A stretch of 64,000 nucleotides of DNA from positions 20,128 through 84,127 of the forward strand of contig NZ_AKJG01000161.1 of assembly GCF_000282455.1 (NCBI RefSeq). The letters are read 5' to 3'. A model generated the notes under the pieces. That model saw nothing but the letters and a program-made list of their open reading frames with translations, was not told the DNA's origin and ran no database searches. Positions 9,401-17,781 of this stretch are shown here, piece by piece. How positions within the stretch are numbered: position 1 is the stretch's first letter; each line of letters begins with the position of its first letter. The translations under genes were made by a program, and so were the position numbers. The DNA is from Pseudomonas sp. GM74. GTDB taxonomy: Bacteria; Pseudomonadota; Gammaproteobacteria; Pseudomonadales; Pseudomonadaceae.

Positions 9401-10729
9401 CTTAGCGCCTTCGGGCCGCTGGCGCTCGATCGTATTGCCGAACCACTCGGCTTGCCCGCTGCGCAGGTCAACCAGGCCCTGGCGCAACTGGAACGCGAGG
9501 GCTACGTGCTGCGCGGCCGCTTCACCCCGGGCACCACCCAGGAAGAATGGTGCGAGCGGCATTTGCTGGCGCGGATTCACCGCTATACGGTCAAGCGCCT
9601 GCGCCGGGAAATCGAACCGGTGGCATTGCAGGACTTCATGCGATTCCTGTTCGACTGGCAGCATGTGTCGAGCGCGAGCCAGGTCCAGGGCGCGGCAGCA
9701 TTGCCAGCCGTTATTGCGCAATTCGAAGGCTACCCCGCCGCCGCTTCAGCCTGGGACAGCGACATCCTGCCAGCGCGAATCAAGGACTACTCGGCGACCT
9801 GGCTCGATGAACTGTGCCGCAGTGGCAGACTGGTGTGGACGCGCCTGACTGCGCACAACAAAAGCGCCAGCACCGCCCTGCGCAGCACGCCGATTGTGTT
9901 GCTGCCGCGCAACCGGGTCGGCCTCTGGAGCGGCTTGACCGAACAGACGCCGGTCAGCGAACTGTCGCCGAAAACACAAAAGGTCCACGCCGCCCTCAGC
10001 CAGCATGGCGCGCTGTTTTTCGACGAACTGATCCATGAGGCCCACCTGCTGCGTTCAGAGCTGGAGATCGCCCTGCAGGAACTGGTGGGCGCGGGGCTGG
10101 TGAATGCCGACAGCTTCGCCGGATTGCGCGCACTGATCACCCCGGCCAGCAAGCGCCAGCCGCGCAACAGCCGGCGTGGACGCGGGGCATTCATCGGTGG
10201 CATGGACGACGCCGGGCGCTGGGCCCTGTTGCGACGCGCGCCGGCCGCGCCGGTGGTGCAAAACCAGCGGATGCCTGCCGAAACCCTTGAACACATCGCC
10301 ATGACCTTGCTGCGCCGCTACGGCGTGGTGTTCTGGCGCTTGCTGGAGCGTGAGGCAGACTGGTTGCCGAGCTGGCGCGAACTGCTGCGTACGTTCCATC
10401 GCCTGGAGGCGCGGGGCGAGATTCGCGGCGGGCGGTTTGTCAGTGGCCTGGCGGGCGAGCAATTCGCCCTGCCCGAGGCGATCCCCTTGTTGCGCGAGGT
10501 CCGGCGTCGACCCCATGACGGCAGCCTGGTCGCGGTGTGCGGGGTCGATCCGCTGAACCTCGCCGGTACGCTATTGCCCGGCGCGAAAGTCCCGGCGCTG
10601 GCGAGCAATCGGCTGGTGTATCGGGACGGGTTGCCGGTTGCTGCCGAGATTGCCGGCAAGCAGCAGTTCTGGTTGGAGCTGAATGAACAGGCGATGGCTG
10701 AAGTGCGCAGTAAGCTTATCCGGCATTAA
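6422..10729 (+). CDS. lhr: Large ATP-dependent helicase Lhr
   Basis: A 1435-residue superfamily 2 helicase, the size of full-length Lhr. Motif I (APTGSGKT) is at residues 50-57, motif II DEIH at 177-180, the motif III segment GLSATQKP follows near 212, and motif VI QRVGRSGHQ ends the second RecA domain. After it come the winged-helix and Lhr core regions and a long C-terminal extension (roughly 900-1435), which in Lhr proteins is a distinct nucleic-acid-handling region. Lhr is a 3'-5' DNA/RNA-DNA helicase thought to act in repair. It is monocistronic here, between two REP pairs. ATG 6422 is chosen because homology-like sequence begins within 20 residues. Confidence 0.92.
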   Translation: MNLPIPADSALSGFHPAVSAWFSHTFPAVTAAQARAWPLIRQRRSTLVAAPTGSGKTLTAFLAVIDDLVHRGLESPEGLPDATLVVYVSPLKALSNDIRINLQNPLAGITGQLRVMGLPPLQITTAVRTGDTPQKDRSAMRKTAPHILVTTPESLYVLLGSDSGRQMLGTAQTVIVDEIHAMAASKRGSHLALSLERLQALCPEPLLRIGLSATQKPIEAVSRFLAGHDRPCEIVDIGHARPRDLDIEVPPVPLSAVMANDVWELVYDRLAALAREHRTTLIFVNTRRLAERLSRHLSERLGKDAVAAHHGSLAKEFRLDAEQRLKRGDLQVLIATASLELGIDIGDVDLVCQIASPRSIAGFLQRVGRSGHQVGGTPKGRLFATTRDDLIECAALLDCVRRGELDTLLIPQAPLDVLAQQIIAEVSCQEWPEQALLEMLRRASPYAALDDKHYQALLHMLAEGYNGRQGIRSAYLHRDAVSRTLRGRRGAKLTAVTSGGTIPDNADYSVLLEPQGLNIGTINEDFAVESIAGDIFQLGNTSYRILRVETGKVRVEDAQGQPPTIPFWLGEAPGRSAELSAAVARLQAQLDDLLGAAPGNLQPALDWLTETLGLNLASAEQLVDYLARARQTLGALPSQDTLLMERFFDESGGTQLVIHTPFGSRINRAWGLALRKRFCRTFNFELQAAASEDAIVLSLSTSHSFELDDVWRYLHSNSAEHILIQAVLDAPLFGVRWRWNASVALALPRYSGGRKVPPQIQRMKSEDLIASVFPDQIACVENLAGEREIPDHPLVEQTLDDCLHEAMDTEGWLALLRRMERGDIRLISRDLPAPSPLAAEILSARPYTFLDDAPLEERRTQAVLNRRWSDPQSTDDLGALDAEAIAAVRDEAWPAPCGVDEMHEALMGLACITDAEAGANPQWPDWLNTLTDSGRAGRLQINAGQSLWLALERLTCLRTTYPQAELTPALQALPDFDEAWEPDEAVLELIRARLSAFGPLALDRIAEPLGLPAAQVNQALAQLEREGYVLRGRFTPGTTQEEWCERHLLARIHRYTVKRLRREIEPVALQDFMRFLFDWQHVSSASQVQGAAALPAVIAQFEGYPAAASAWDSDILPARIKDYSATWLDELCRSGRLVWTRLTAHNKSASTALRSTPIVLLPRNRVGLWSGLTEQTPVSELSPKTQKVHAALSQHGALFFDELIHEAHLLRSELEIALQELVGAGLVNADSFAGLRALITPASKRQPRNSRRGRGAFIGGMDDAGRWALLRRAPAAPVVQNQRMPAETLEHIAMTLLRRYGVVFWRLLEREADWLPSWRELLRTFHRLEARGEIRGGRFVSGLAGEQFALPEAIPLLREVRRRPHDGSLVAVCGVDPLNLAGTLLPGAKVPALASNRLVYRDGLPVAAEIAGKQQFWLELNEQAMAEVRSKLIRH

Positions 10730-10743
10730 TGTCGTCTGGACCG

Positions 10744-10845
10744 GCCCCATCGCGAGCAAGCTCGCTCCCACAGGGGATTTTCTGTGAATACAAATTTTGG
10801 CACAACAGAGATCACTGTGGGAGCGAGCTTGCTCGCGATGGGGCC
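10744..10845. repeat. REP pair (REPIN 4)
   Basis: Inverted units with the GCGAGCTTGCTCGCGAT subtype lie at about 10744-10776 and 10815-10845, extended by GGCCCC/GGGGCC outer arms. The pair fills the convergent gap between lhr and the MscS gene and may serve as the only transcription barrier there, since no T-tract terminator is seen. Confidence 0.9.
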
Positions 10846-10880
10846 AGACCAGCCACTGAAAACCTCAATTACAAAACTGA

Positions 10881-13010
10881 CTATTGAGACCGCGGCCGAC
10901 CCGGCATCAGCACCGCTGAATGATCCGGCTCATGCCCTGCCTCGACTGGCGGCTCGACCGGATGCCGCGGCACCAGCGCCTGCTGTGGATAAGTCTGCGC
11001 GAAATGCACCCACGGGCAGTTATCCACAAGCTTTTTCAAACGCTGGTTGAAGGCCCGGCTCACCGCGTATTGCCCCCCGGACACCGTGCGGAATTGCGCG
11101 GTCAGCACCACACCGTTGAGGTCCATCTTGTCGACACCAAACACATCCAGCGGCCCTTGCAGGTTGTAGCGCAGGAACGGGTCGTTGCTGATGGAATGCC
11201 CCGCCTCGCGGATCAGTTCGATGGCCTTGTCGACATCGGTGTCGTAGGTCAATTGCACCGAGAAAAACGCATAGGCGAATTGCCGCGATTGGTTGGTCAC
11301 GGCCTTGATCTGCCCGAACGGCACCGAGTGTACGAAGCCCTTGCCATCGCGCAGGCGCAAGGTGCGGATGGTCAGGCCTTCGACCGTGCCTGCATGACCG
11401 GAATCGAGCACCACCCAGTCACCGATGGACAAGGTGTCTTCGATGATGATGAACAGCCCGGTAATCACGTCCTGCACCAGTTGCTGGGAACCGAAACCGA
11501 TCGCCAGGCCGATGACCCCGGCACCGGCCAGGAACGGCGCGACGTTGATCCCGAGGTTGGCCATTGTGGTGATCGCGCAAATCACCACCAGGATGATTTT
11601 GATCGCATTGCGCAACAGCGGCAGGATGGTTTTCACCCGCGTACTCGGCTGGCGCGCCGAGCGCTTGTTGGTCGGTGGTTTCAGAGCTTCCTGTATCGCC
11701 GTGTCGAGCACCACCCAGACCATCCAGGTCACCAGCAGGATCAGACCGATGTGGCTCAGGGAATCACTGATCGCCCGGCCCACGGCATTGCTCACCGCGA
11801 ATTCGAACAGCGACACGCCCCAGATTCGCCCGAGGATATCGATGAACACGATGGCCATGCCGATGCGCAGCAAGGCATGGGACAGGTTGAGAAAACGTTC
11901 CTTGTAGGCGCCGCTGCGGCGCAGGTCCGCTTCGCTGCGGGCCTTGAACAAATGGTGCAGCGTGGTGCTGAGAAACACCGTGGCAATCAGCAGCACCGTG
12001 GTGAACAAGGCGCTGCGCAGCACTCTCTGGTTGTCCGCCCCGGCACCGATCAGATTGATGATCGAAACCAGTACCATCAACAGAATCGGCCAGTACCAGA
12101 GCCCGGAAAATATCCGCAGGGTTTCACGCAACGCCGGCTGACTTTGGCGCTGGGCCAGCGGCAGGATGCGGATCACGTGAGCGACCGGGCGGCGCATGCG
12201 GATCACCAGCAAGCCGAAGGACATCGACGCTGCCAACCCGGTGAACACGGCGATGCTGCTGGTGAGGTTGCTGCCCAGTTGATGGGCGATCTGCGGGCTG
12301 GTCAGGGCGTCGCTCAATGCCACCAGAAAGCCGATAACGAACAACGGCCGGGGACTTTTCTCGCGGATGATCTGCACCGCCCGCCGCTTGTGCCCGGCAT
12401 TGAACACCACCACCAGCGACAGCACCAATGATGCGGAAAATATCCCCGCGCTGGCGGCATAAGCCAGACACAGTGCCAGCGCCCGTCCCGCCGATATCGG
12501 CAAAAACTGGCTGGCATAAATCGTCAACGGCAGACTGATCACCGCCGCAAAGGTGTAGGGCAGCACGTATCTGAGCAACGCCTGGCCCCGTTCACGACTA
12601 AGCAGCAGACGATGCTCGCACAGCCGCCTGGAGACCATCCGCCCGAGCAGCCAAAGACAGGCAAACACCACCGTCCACACGCAGGTCAGCAGCAGGAAAT
12701 CGCCGGCGACGCTCCAGGGCGAACGGGCCGACGGCTGATTGACCAACTGATCCACTTCATCGACCGCGAGATCGGCACGCAGGCGCCAGACGTCGACGAG
12801 GTTTTCGTTGAGATCGAGTTTGGTCTGGACCTCGTCGATGCTTGTACTGATGGCCCCCAGTAACCCGCCTTGCACCAGCGGTTCGGGGTGGGCCGGCGGA
12901 GTTGCTGCGGTCGCGGTGGCGGGCAGCCCCGGTATCGCGGCGGCTTCCAGTTGCCCGCTGCCCACAAACAGCAACGCTCCCAGCAGTATCGCGGTCTTGA
13001 GCCTGATCAA
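10881..13010 (-). CDS. MscS-family mechanosensitive channel with extended N-terminus
   Basis: A 709-residue protein starting at TTG 13010, preceded at seven bases by AAAGGAG and giving a good signal peptide (hydrophobic run, then LEAAA). A longer reading to 13460 would run into the divergent MFS gene and is rejected. After a periplasmic segment of about 100 residues come about eight to ten membrane helices, then the MscS core: GAGVIGLAIGFGSQQLVQD, followed by ITGLFIIIEDTLSIGDWV and the cytoplasmic beta/alpha-beta domain. These channels release solutes during hypo-osmotic shock. The tail ends in a disordered Pro-rich stretch. It is divergent from the MFS gene. Confidence 0.88.
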   Translation of the reverse strand: MIRLKTAILLGALLFVGSGQLEAAAIPGLPATATAATPPAHPEPLVQGGLLGAISTSIDEVQTKLDLNENLVDVWRLRADLAVDEVDQLVNQPSARSPWSVAGDFLLLTCVWTVVFACLWLLGRMVSRRLCEHRLLLSRERGQALLRYVLPYTFAAVISLPLTIYASQFLPISAGRALALCLAYAASAGIFSASLVLSLVVVFNAGHKRRAVQIIREKSPRPLFVIGFLVALSDALTSPQIAHQLGSNLTSSIAVFTGLAASMSFGLLVIRMRRPVAHVIRILPLAQRQSQPALRETLRIFSGLWYWPILLMVLVSIINLIGAGADNQRVLRSALFTTVLLIATVFLSTTLHHLFKARSEADLRRSGAYKERFLNLSHALLRIGMAIVFIDILGRIWGVSLFEFAVSNAVGRAISDSLSHIGLILLVTWMVWVVLDTAIQEALKPPTNKRSARQPSTRVKTILPLLRNAIKIILVVICAITTMANLGINVAPFLAGAGVIGLAIGFGSQQLVQDVITGLFIIIEDTLSIGDWVVLDSGHAGTVEGLTIRTLRLRDGKGFVHSVPFGQIKAVTNQSRQFAYAFFSVQLTYDTDVDKAIELIREAGHSISNDPFLRYNLQGPLDVFGVDKMDLNGVVLTAQFRTVSGGQYAVSRAFNQRLKKLVDNCPWVHFAQTYPQQALVPRHPVEPPVEAGHEPDHSAVLMPGRPRSQ

Positions 13011-13215
13011 AGCATCCGCTCCTTTGGCTGTGTCTGTATGGAACTGATCGAGAAATGCCGGGCAAGTTCGGATATGGCTCCCTCGCCACAGACTAACACC
13101 CGCGCTCGCGATCTTTGCGCTCAGGGCAAATATCAAATGTCCTTCCCTGTATTTTTCCGCACAACCCAAACCCCGACACTGCGCTCCATCGAATGAATCC
13201 ACCGGAGTTGCAGCC

Positions 13216-14427
13216 ATGCCCATTGCCTTGCTCGCGCTGACCCTCAGCGCCTTTGCCATCGGGACGACAGAGTTCGTCATCGTTGGCCTGTTACCCACTA
13301 TTGGCGCCGACCTCGGCGTCAGCCTGCCGTCCGCCGGCCTGCTGGTCAGCCTGTATGCCCTTGGCGTCGCCGTCGGCGCCCCGGTGCTGACCGCCCTCAC
13401 CGGCAAGGTTCCGCGCAAGTTGCTGCTGTTGTCGCTGATGGTGCTGTTCACCCTCGGCAACCTGCTGGCGTGGCAAGCACCAGGTTACGAGTCGCTGATC
13501 CTCGCACGGATCGTCACCGGCCTGGCCCACGGGGTGTTTTTCTCGATCGGCTCGACCATCGCCACCAGTCTAGTGCCGAAGGAAAAAGCCGCCAGCGCGA
13601 TTGCCATCATGTTCACCGGCCTGACCGTGGCGCTGGTCACAGGCGTGCCGCTGGGGACATTCATCGGCCAGCATTTCGGCTGGCGTGAAACCTTCCTTGC
13701 CGTTTCGGTCCTGGGCGTGATCGCCTTCATCGGCAGCCTGATCTACGTGCCGAAAAATATCGCCCACAGCAAACCCGCATCGTTGTTGCAGCAATTGCAG
13801 GTGCTCAAGCAACCGCGCCTGCTGCTGGTGTATGCCATGACGGCCGTCGGCTACGGCGGCTCGTTCATTGCCTTCACCTTCCTCGCGCCGATTCTTCAGG
13901 ACCTCTCCGGCTTCAGCGCCGGCACCGTTAGCCTGGTGCTGCTGGTCTACGGTATCTCCGTGGCCGTCGGCAACATCTGGGGCGGCAAGCTCGCGGACAA
14001 GCGCGGCCCGATCAACGCCCTTAAAATCATCTTTGCCCTGCTCGCCGCCGTGTTGTTCGTGCTGACCTTCACTGCCGGCAATCCGTGGCTGGCGCTGGCC
14101 ACCGTGCTGGTCTGGGGGGCGGTGGCATTCGGCAACGTGCCGGGGTTGCAGGTGTATGTGGTGCGTCAGGCCGAGCATCACACCCCGCAGGCGGTGGACG
14201 TGGCGTCCGGCCTGAACATCGCGGCATTCAACCTCGGCATTGCTGGTGGCGCCTGGGGCGGCGGCCTGATCGTCGCCCACATGGGGTTGATTCATACCGC
14301 ATGGATCGGTGGCCTGGTGGTGTTGGTGGCGCTGGCATTGACCGCGTGGAGTGGACGTCTTGATCGCCTCGGCCCGGTGTTCGCCGAACCGGCTGAAGGC
14401 TCTGCCCGCATTATCGCCGGCCACTGA
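13216..14427 (+). CDS. MFS transporter, DHA1 family (AraJ/YdhP-like)
   Basis: A 403-residue twelve-helix major facilitator with family motifs: an ALTLSAFAIGTTEFVIVG first helix, a loop 2-3 segment (TGKVPRKLLLL) and the antiporter motif C in helix 5 (GLTVALVTGVPLGTFIG). Proteins with this N-terminus are drug/arabinose/nucleoside-type effluxers of the inner membrane. ATG 13216 has GGAG ten bases upstream. It is divergent from the MscS channel across about 205 bases and followed by a single REP-like hairpin. The substrate cannot be predicted. Confidence 0.88.
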   Translation: MPIALLALTLSAFAIGTTEFVIVGLLPTIGADLGVSLPSAGLLVSLYALGVAVGAPVLTALTGKVPRKLLLLSLMVLFTLGNLLAWQAPGYESLILARIVTGLAHGVFFSIGSTIATSLVPKEKAASAIAIMFTGLTVALVTGVPLGTFIGQHFGWRETFLAVSVLGVIAFIGSLIYVPKNIAHSKPASLLQQLQVLKQPRLLLVYAMTAVGYGGSFIAFTFLAPILQDLSGFSAGTVSLVLLVYGISVAVGNIWGGKLADKRGPINALKIIFALLAAVLFVLTFTAGNPWLALATVLVWGAVAFGNVPGLQVYVVRQAEHHTPQAVDVASGLNIAAFNLGIAGGAWGGGLIVAHMGLIHTAWIGGLVVLVALALTAWSGRLDRLGPVFAEPAEGSARIIAGH

Positions 14428-14431
14428 TAAA

Positions 14432-14463
14432 CCCTGTGGGAGCGGCGCACCGCCGCTCCCACA
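14432..14463. repeat. Single REP-like hairpin
   Basis: A near-perfect inverted repeat TGTGGGAGCGGCG / CGCCGCTCCCACA with a tiny loop starts four bases after the MFS stop. It keeps the GTGGGAGC end of REP elements but the rest of the arm differs, and no partner copy is present. It may protect or end the MFS transcript. Confidence 0.8.
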
Positions 14464-14568
14464 CTGGATGGATGTGAGTTCAAGTCGGGTACCGTCTGTA
14501 GCCCCATCGAAACTTTCGCCGCTGCCTCAGGGTCATCCAATGACAGGAGCCGTCAGGCGGGAGGCGAC

Positions 14569-15381
14569 ATGACAGCGAATCACACCGATATTCCCGCACA
14601 CTCAAACGCAACCGAGATGCGGGTACAGGGTTCGTCCGTCACTTGTCGTTTCACCGTGCTGACGGTCAACACCCATAAAGGCTTCACCGCGTTGAACCGG
14701 CGTTTCATCCTGCCGGAACTGCGTGAAGCAGTGCGCAGTGTGTCTGCCGATGTGGTGTTTTTGCAGGAAGTCCACGGCACTCACGAACAGCATCCCAGGC
14801 GCTACACCAACTGGCCGGCGATGCCGCAATACGAGTTCCTCGCCGACAGCCTGTGGCCGCAGTTCGCCTATGGCCGCAATGCAGTGTATCCGGCGGGCGA
14901 TCACGGCAATGCGTTGTTGTCGAAGTTCCAGATCATCCGCCACGACAACCTCGACGTGTCCTTCAGCGGTCACGAGAACCGCGGGCTCTTGCATTGCGTG
15001 TTGCGCTTGCCCGGCGACGGCCAGGAAGTGCATGCCATTTGCGTACACCTGGGGTTGCTCGAAACCCATCGCACCGCGCAACTGAAGCTGCTCGCCCAGC
15101 GCCTGGACGTCCTGCCGGGAGACGCCCCGGTGATTGTCGCCGGGGACTTCAACGATTGGCGCCAGCGCGCCGATGCATTGCTCAAGCCCAGCGGTTTACG
15201 CGAAGTCTTCGCCGCGCATCATGGCAAACCGGCGCGCAGTTTCCCCGCGCGCTGGCCGGCACTGCGCCTGGACCGCATCTACGTACGCAACCTCAAGGCC
15301 AGCCATCCGCAAGTGCTGACCTCCCGGCCCTGGTCGCACCTTTCCGACCACGCTCCGCTGTCGGTGGAGATCGAGCTATGA
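14569..15381 (+). CDS. Endonuclease/exonuclease/phosphatase family protein (YbhP-like)
   Basis: A 270-residue EEP-fold metal-dependent phosphodiesterase/phosphatase: LTVNTHKG near residue 29, LQEVHG with the metal-binding Glu near 66, HLGLLETHR near 164, AGDFNDW near 192-198 and the terminal SDHAPL His near 263. There is no signal peptide, so it is probably cytoplasmic. The ATG has GGGAGGCG in front of it, and its stop overlaps the clsB start (ATGA). The order EEP - clsB - ybhN equals the E. coli ybhP-ybhO-ybhN operon, implicating it in phospholipid metabolism; the substrate is unknown. Confidence 0.88.
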   Translation: MTANHTDIPAHSNATEMRVQGSSVTCRFTVLTVNTHKGFTALNRRFILPELREAVRSVSADVVFLQEVHGTHEQHPRRYTNWPAMPQYEFLADSLWPQFAYGRNAVYPAGDHGNALLSKFQIIRHDNLDVSFSGHENRGLLHCVLRLPGDGQEVHAICVHLGLLETHRTAQLKLLAQRLDVLPGDAPVIVAGDFNDWRQRADALLKPSGLREVFAAHHGKPARSFPARWPALRLDRIYVRNLKASHPQVLTSRPWSHLSDHAPLSVEIEL

Positions 15382-16670
15382 GCAGCCAGTCGATGGAAAA
15401 AAACACGCTGGAACACATCCCCGCTCCGCCCACCTTCGAGCCGACAGCGGTCGATGTCGAATATGGCTGGCAAGGCAGCAATCGGGTCGAGTTGCTGGAA
15501 AATGGCGAGGCGTACTTTCCCCGGGTGTTTGAAGCCCTGCGCCGGGCGCAAAGTGAAATCCTGCTGGAAACCTTCATCGTGTTCGAGGACAAGGTCGGCA
15601 ATGAGCTGCAACAGATCCTGATCGAAGCCGCTCAACGCGGCGTGCGCACCACCGTCAGCCTCGACGGCTTTGGCTGCGGCGAACTGAGTACCGGGTTTCT
15701 CACCGCCCTGACCGCCGCCGGTGTGCATCTGCAAATGTTCGACCCGGCACCGAAGCGCCTGGGCATCCGCACCAACTGGTTCCGGCGCCTGCACCGCAAG
15801 ATTGTGGTGGTCGATGGCACCGTAGCGTTCGTCGGCGGGATCAACTTTTCCGCCGATCATCTGGCCGATTTCGGCCCCGAGGCCAAACAGGATTATTCCG
15901 TAGAAGTGCAAGGCCCGGCCGTGGCCGATATCCATCACTTTGCCCTGCTGCAATGCGGTCGCCCGGCGCACGCCAAATACTGGTGGCAACACCGTCGGCA
16001 GCGGCGCTCGGAACTGGCCTTCAACGACCACGATGGCCAGGTGCGGCTGGTGTACCGCGACAATGGGGAACACCAGACCGACATCGAGGAAGTTTACCGC
16101 CATGTATTGCGCCAGGCGCAGCGCCGGGTGGTGATCGCCAACGCCTACTTCTTTCCCGGTTTCCGTTTGCTGCGCGAGATCCGCAACGCGGCCCGCCGAG
16201 GCGTGGATGTGCGGCTGATCCTGCAGGGCCAGCCAGACATGCGGGTGGCAAGGCTCGCGGCGCGTATGACCTACGATTACTTGCTCAAATCCGGGGTGAA
16301 GATCTACGAGTATTGCGACCGCCCGCTGCACGGCAAGGTCGCACTGGTGGATGAGGACTGGAGCACCGTTGGCTCGAGCAACCTCGACCCGTTGAGCCTG
16401 TCGATGAATCTGGAAGCCAACGTGCTGATCCGCGACCGTGGCTTCAACCGAGTTCTGTTCGATCGCCTGGAAGACCTCAGCGACAACCATTGCAAGGCCA
16501 TGTCTCACGACATCGCGCCACGCGGGCGGGTCTGGCACATGACCATCGGTTTTCTGGTGTTTCACTTCCTGCGGCATTTCCCGGCATGGGCCGGTTGGTT
16601 GCCGGCGCATAAACCTCGCCTGAAACCCTTCCCCCCTCCAACCGGGAGCGCTGACCATGAACCGCGCTGA
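15378..16670 (+). CDS. clsB: Cardiolipin synthase B
   Basis: A 430-residue phospholipase D superfamily enzyme. Two HxKxxxxD motifs are complete: His139-Lys141-Asp146 and His318-Lys320-Asp325. It lacks the N-terminal membrane helices of ClsA, as expected of ClsB (YbhO), which makes cardiolipin (and can transfer phosphatidyl groups from other donors) at the inner membrane. The start at ATG 15378 overlaps the preceding stop; an open frame reaching back to 14853 is a shadow of the EEP gene. Its 3' end overlaps the ybhN gene by 14 bases. Confidence 0.93.
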   Translation: MSSQSMEKNTLEHIPAPPTFEPTAVDVEYGWQGSNRVELLENGEAYFPRVFEALRRAQSEILLETFIVFEDKVGNELQQILIEAAQRGVRTTVSLDGFGCGELSTGFLTALTAAGVHLQMFDPAPKRLGIRTNWFRRLHRKIVVVDGTVAFVGGINFSADHLADFGPEAKQDYSVEVQGPAVADIHHFALLQCGRPAHAKYWWQHRRQRRSELAFNDHDGQVRLVYRDNGEHQTDIEEVYRHVLRQAQRRVVIANAYFFPGFRLLREIRNAARRGVDVRLILQGQPDMRVARLAARMTYDYLLKSGVKIYEYCDRPLHGKVALVDEDWSTVGSSNLDPLSLSMNLEANVLIRDRGFNRVLFDRLEDLSDNHCKAMSHDIAPRGRVWHMTIGFLVFHFLRHFPAWAGWLPAHKPRLKPFPPPTGSADHEPR

Positions 16671-17643
16671 GCCCGACACGGCAACTCACGCCAAAAGCGA
16701 TGGCAAGTCGCACTGGAGTCGCTGGAAACGACCGCTGACGATGCTGTTTTTCCTGATGCTGATCGTGCTGTTCACCATGCTCGCCCAGCGCCTCGAATGG
16801 AACGAAGTGTTCGATAACCTGGCTGACTTCAAGGTGCGCACACTGATTATTGCGTCGGGGCTGACCCTGGTGAGTTTTCTGGTGTACGCCTGCTTCGACC
16901 TGATCGGCCGCACCTACATCCGCCAGAACCTGACCTGGAAGCAGATCCTGCCCGTGGGGATCATCAGCTACGCCTTCAACCTGAACCTGAGCGCCTGGGT
17001 CGGCGGTATCGCCATGCGTTACCGGCTGTATTCGCGGCTAGGGGTCAGCAAGAGCAACATCGCGAAGATCCTTGGCCTGAGCCTGGCGACCAACTGGTTC
17101 GGCTACATGGTCATTGCCGGAGCCGTGTTCAGCAGCGGGCTGGTGCGTATGCCGCCGGGCTGGAAGCTCAACAGCAGTGCGCTGCAAGGCGTGGGGGTCT
17201 TGTTGTTGCTGTTGAGCGCCGGCTACCTGGTGGCGTGCCGGTTTGCCAAACGTCGGGAGTGGGCGATTCGCGGTATCGAAATCGACCTCCCGTCCTTGCG
17301 CATGGCGGTGCTGCAACTGACCCTCGGTGCGCTGAACTGGTCGCTGATGGCCGCGGTGATCTTCACCTTGCTGCCGAGCAAACTGGACTATCCACTGGTA
17401 CTGGGCGTGCTGTTGATCAGCGCCATCGCCGGGGTCATCACCCACATCCCGGCCGGGCTCGGCGTGCTCGAGGCGGTGTTCGTGGCGCTGCTGCAACACG
17501 AGGTTTCGCGGGGCAGCCTGGTGGCCGGGCTGCTGGCCTATCGGGCGATTTATTTCATCCTGCCGCTATTGATTGCCCTGGTGATGTACCTGTTGGTGGA
17601 GGCCAAGGCCAAGGCGTTGCGGATTACCAAAAAACCCAAATGA
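16657..17643 (+). CDS. ybhN: YbhN/UPF0104 membrane protein (lysylphosphatidylglycerol synthase TM-like)
   Basis: A 328-residue polytopic protein with about eight membrane helices, beginning after a basic N-terminal segment (HWSRWKRPLT). It contains the family features NLNLSAWVGG in helix 3-4 and ITHIPAGLGVLEAV near residue 265. The family resembles the membrane half of MprF lysyl-PG synthases/flippases but lacks the synthase domain. It closes the EEP-clsB-ybhN operon, so a role in handling anionic phospholipids is likely. GGGAG precedes the ATG, inside the end of clsB. Confidence 0.88.
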   Translation: MNRAEPDTATHAKSDGKSHWSRWKRPLTMLFFLMLIVLFTMLAQRLEWNEVFDNLADFKVRTLIIASGLTLVSFLVYACFDLIGRTYIRQNLTWKQILPVGIISYAFNLNLSAWVGGIAMRYRLYSRLGVSKSNIAKILGLSLATNWFGYMVIAGAVFSSGLVRMPPGWKLNSSALQGVGVLLLLLSAGYLVACRFAKRREWAIRGIEIDLPSLRMAVLQLTLGALNWSLMAAVIFTLLPSKLDYPLVLGVLLISAIAGVITHIPAGLGVLEAVFVALLQHEVSRGSLVAGLLAYRAIYFILPLLIALVMYLLVEAKAKALRITKKPK

Positions 17644-17653
17644 TTTGGGGTGA

Positions 17654-17771
17654 GCATGCGGACGCCTTCGCGGGCAAGCCCGCTCCCACAGTTGATCGGT
17701 GATGAACACATTCTTTGTGAACACCTGCAGACATTGTGGGAGCGGGCTTGCCCGCGAAGGCGTCCGCATGC
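17654..17771. repeat. REP pair with 37-base perfect arms (REPIN 5)
   Basis: Arms 17654-17690 and 17735-17771 are exact reverse complements over 37 bases, including the REP core and an outer GCATGCGGACGCC extension, around a 44-base loop. It lies between the convergent ybhN and hydrolase genes and can act as a strong barrier for both RNAs. Confidence 0.93.
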
Positions 17772-17781
17772 ACACCGCAAA

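Noticed and set aside
13011..13460. Longer N-terminus for the MscS channel
   Set aside because: It would overlap the divergent MFS gene by about 240 bases and lose the signal peptide; TTG 13010 has a good ribosome site.
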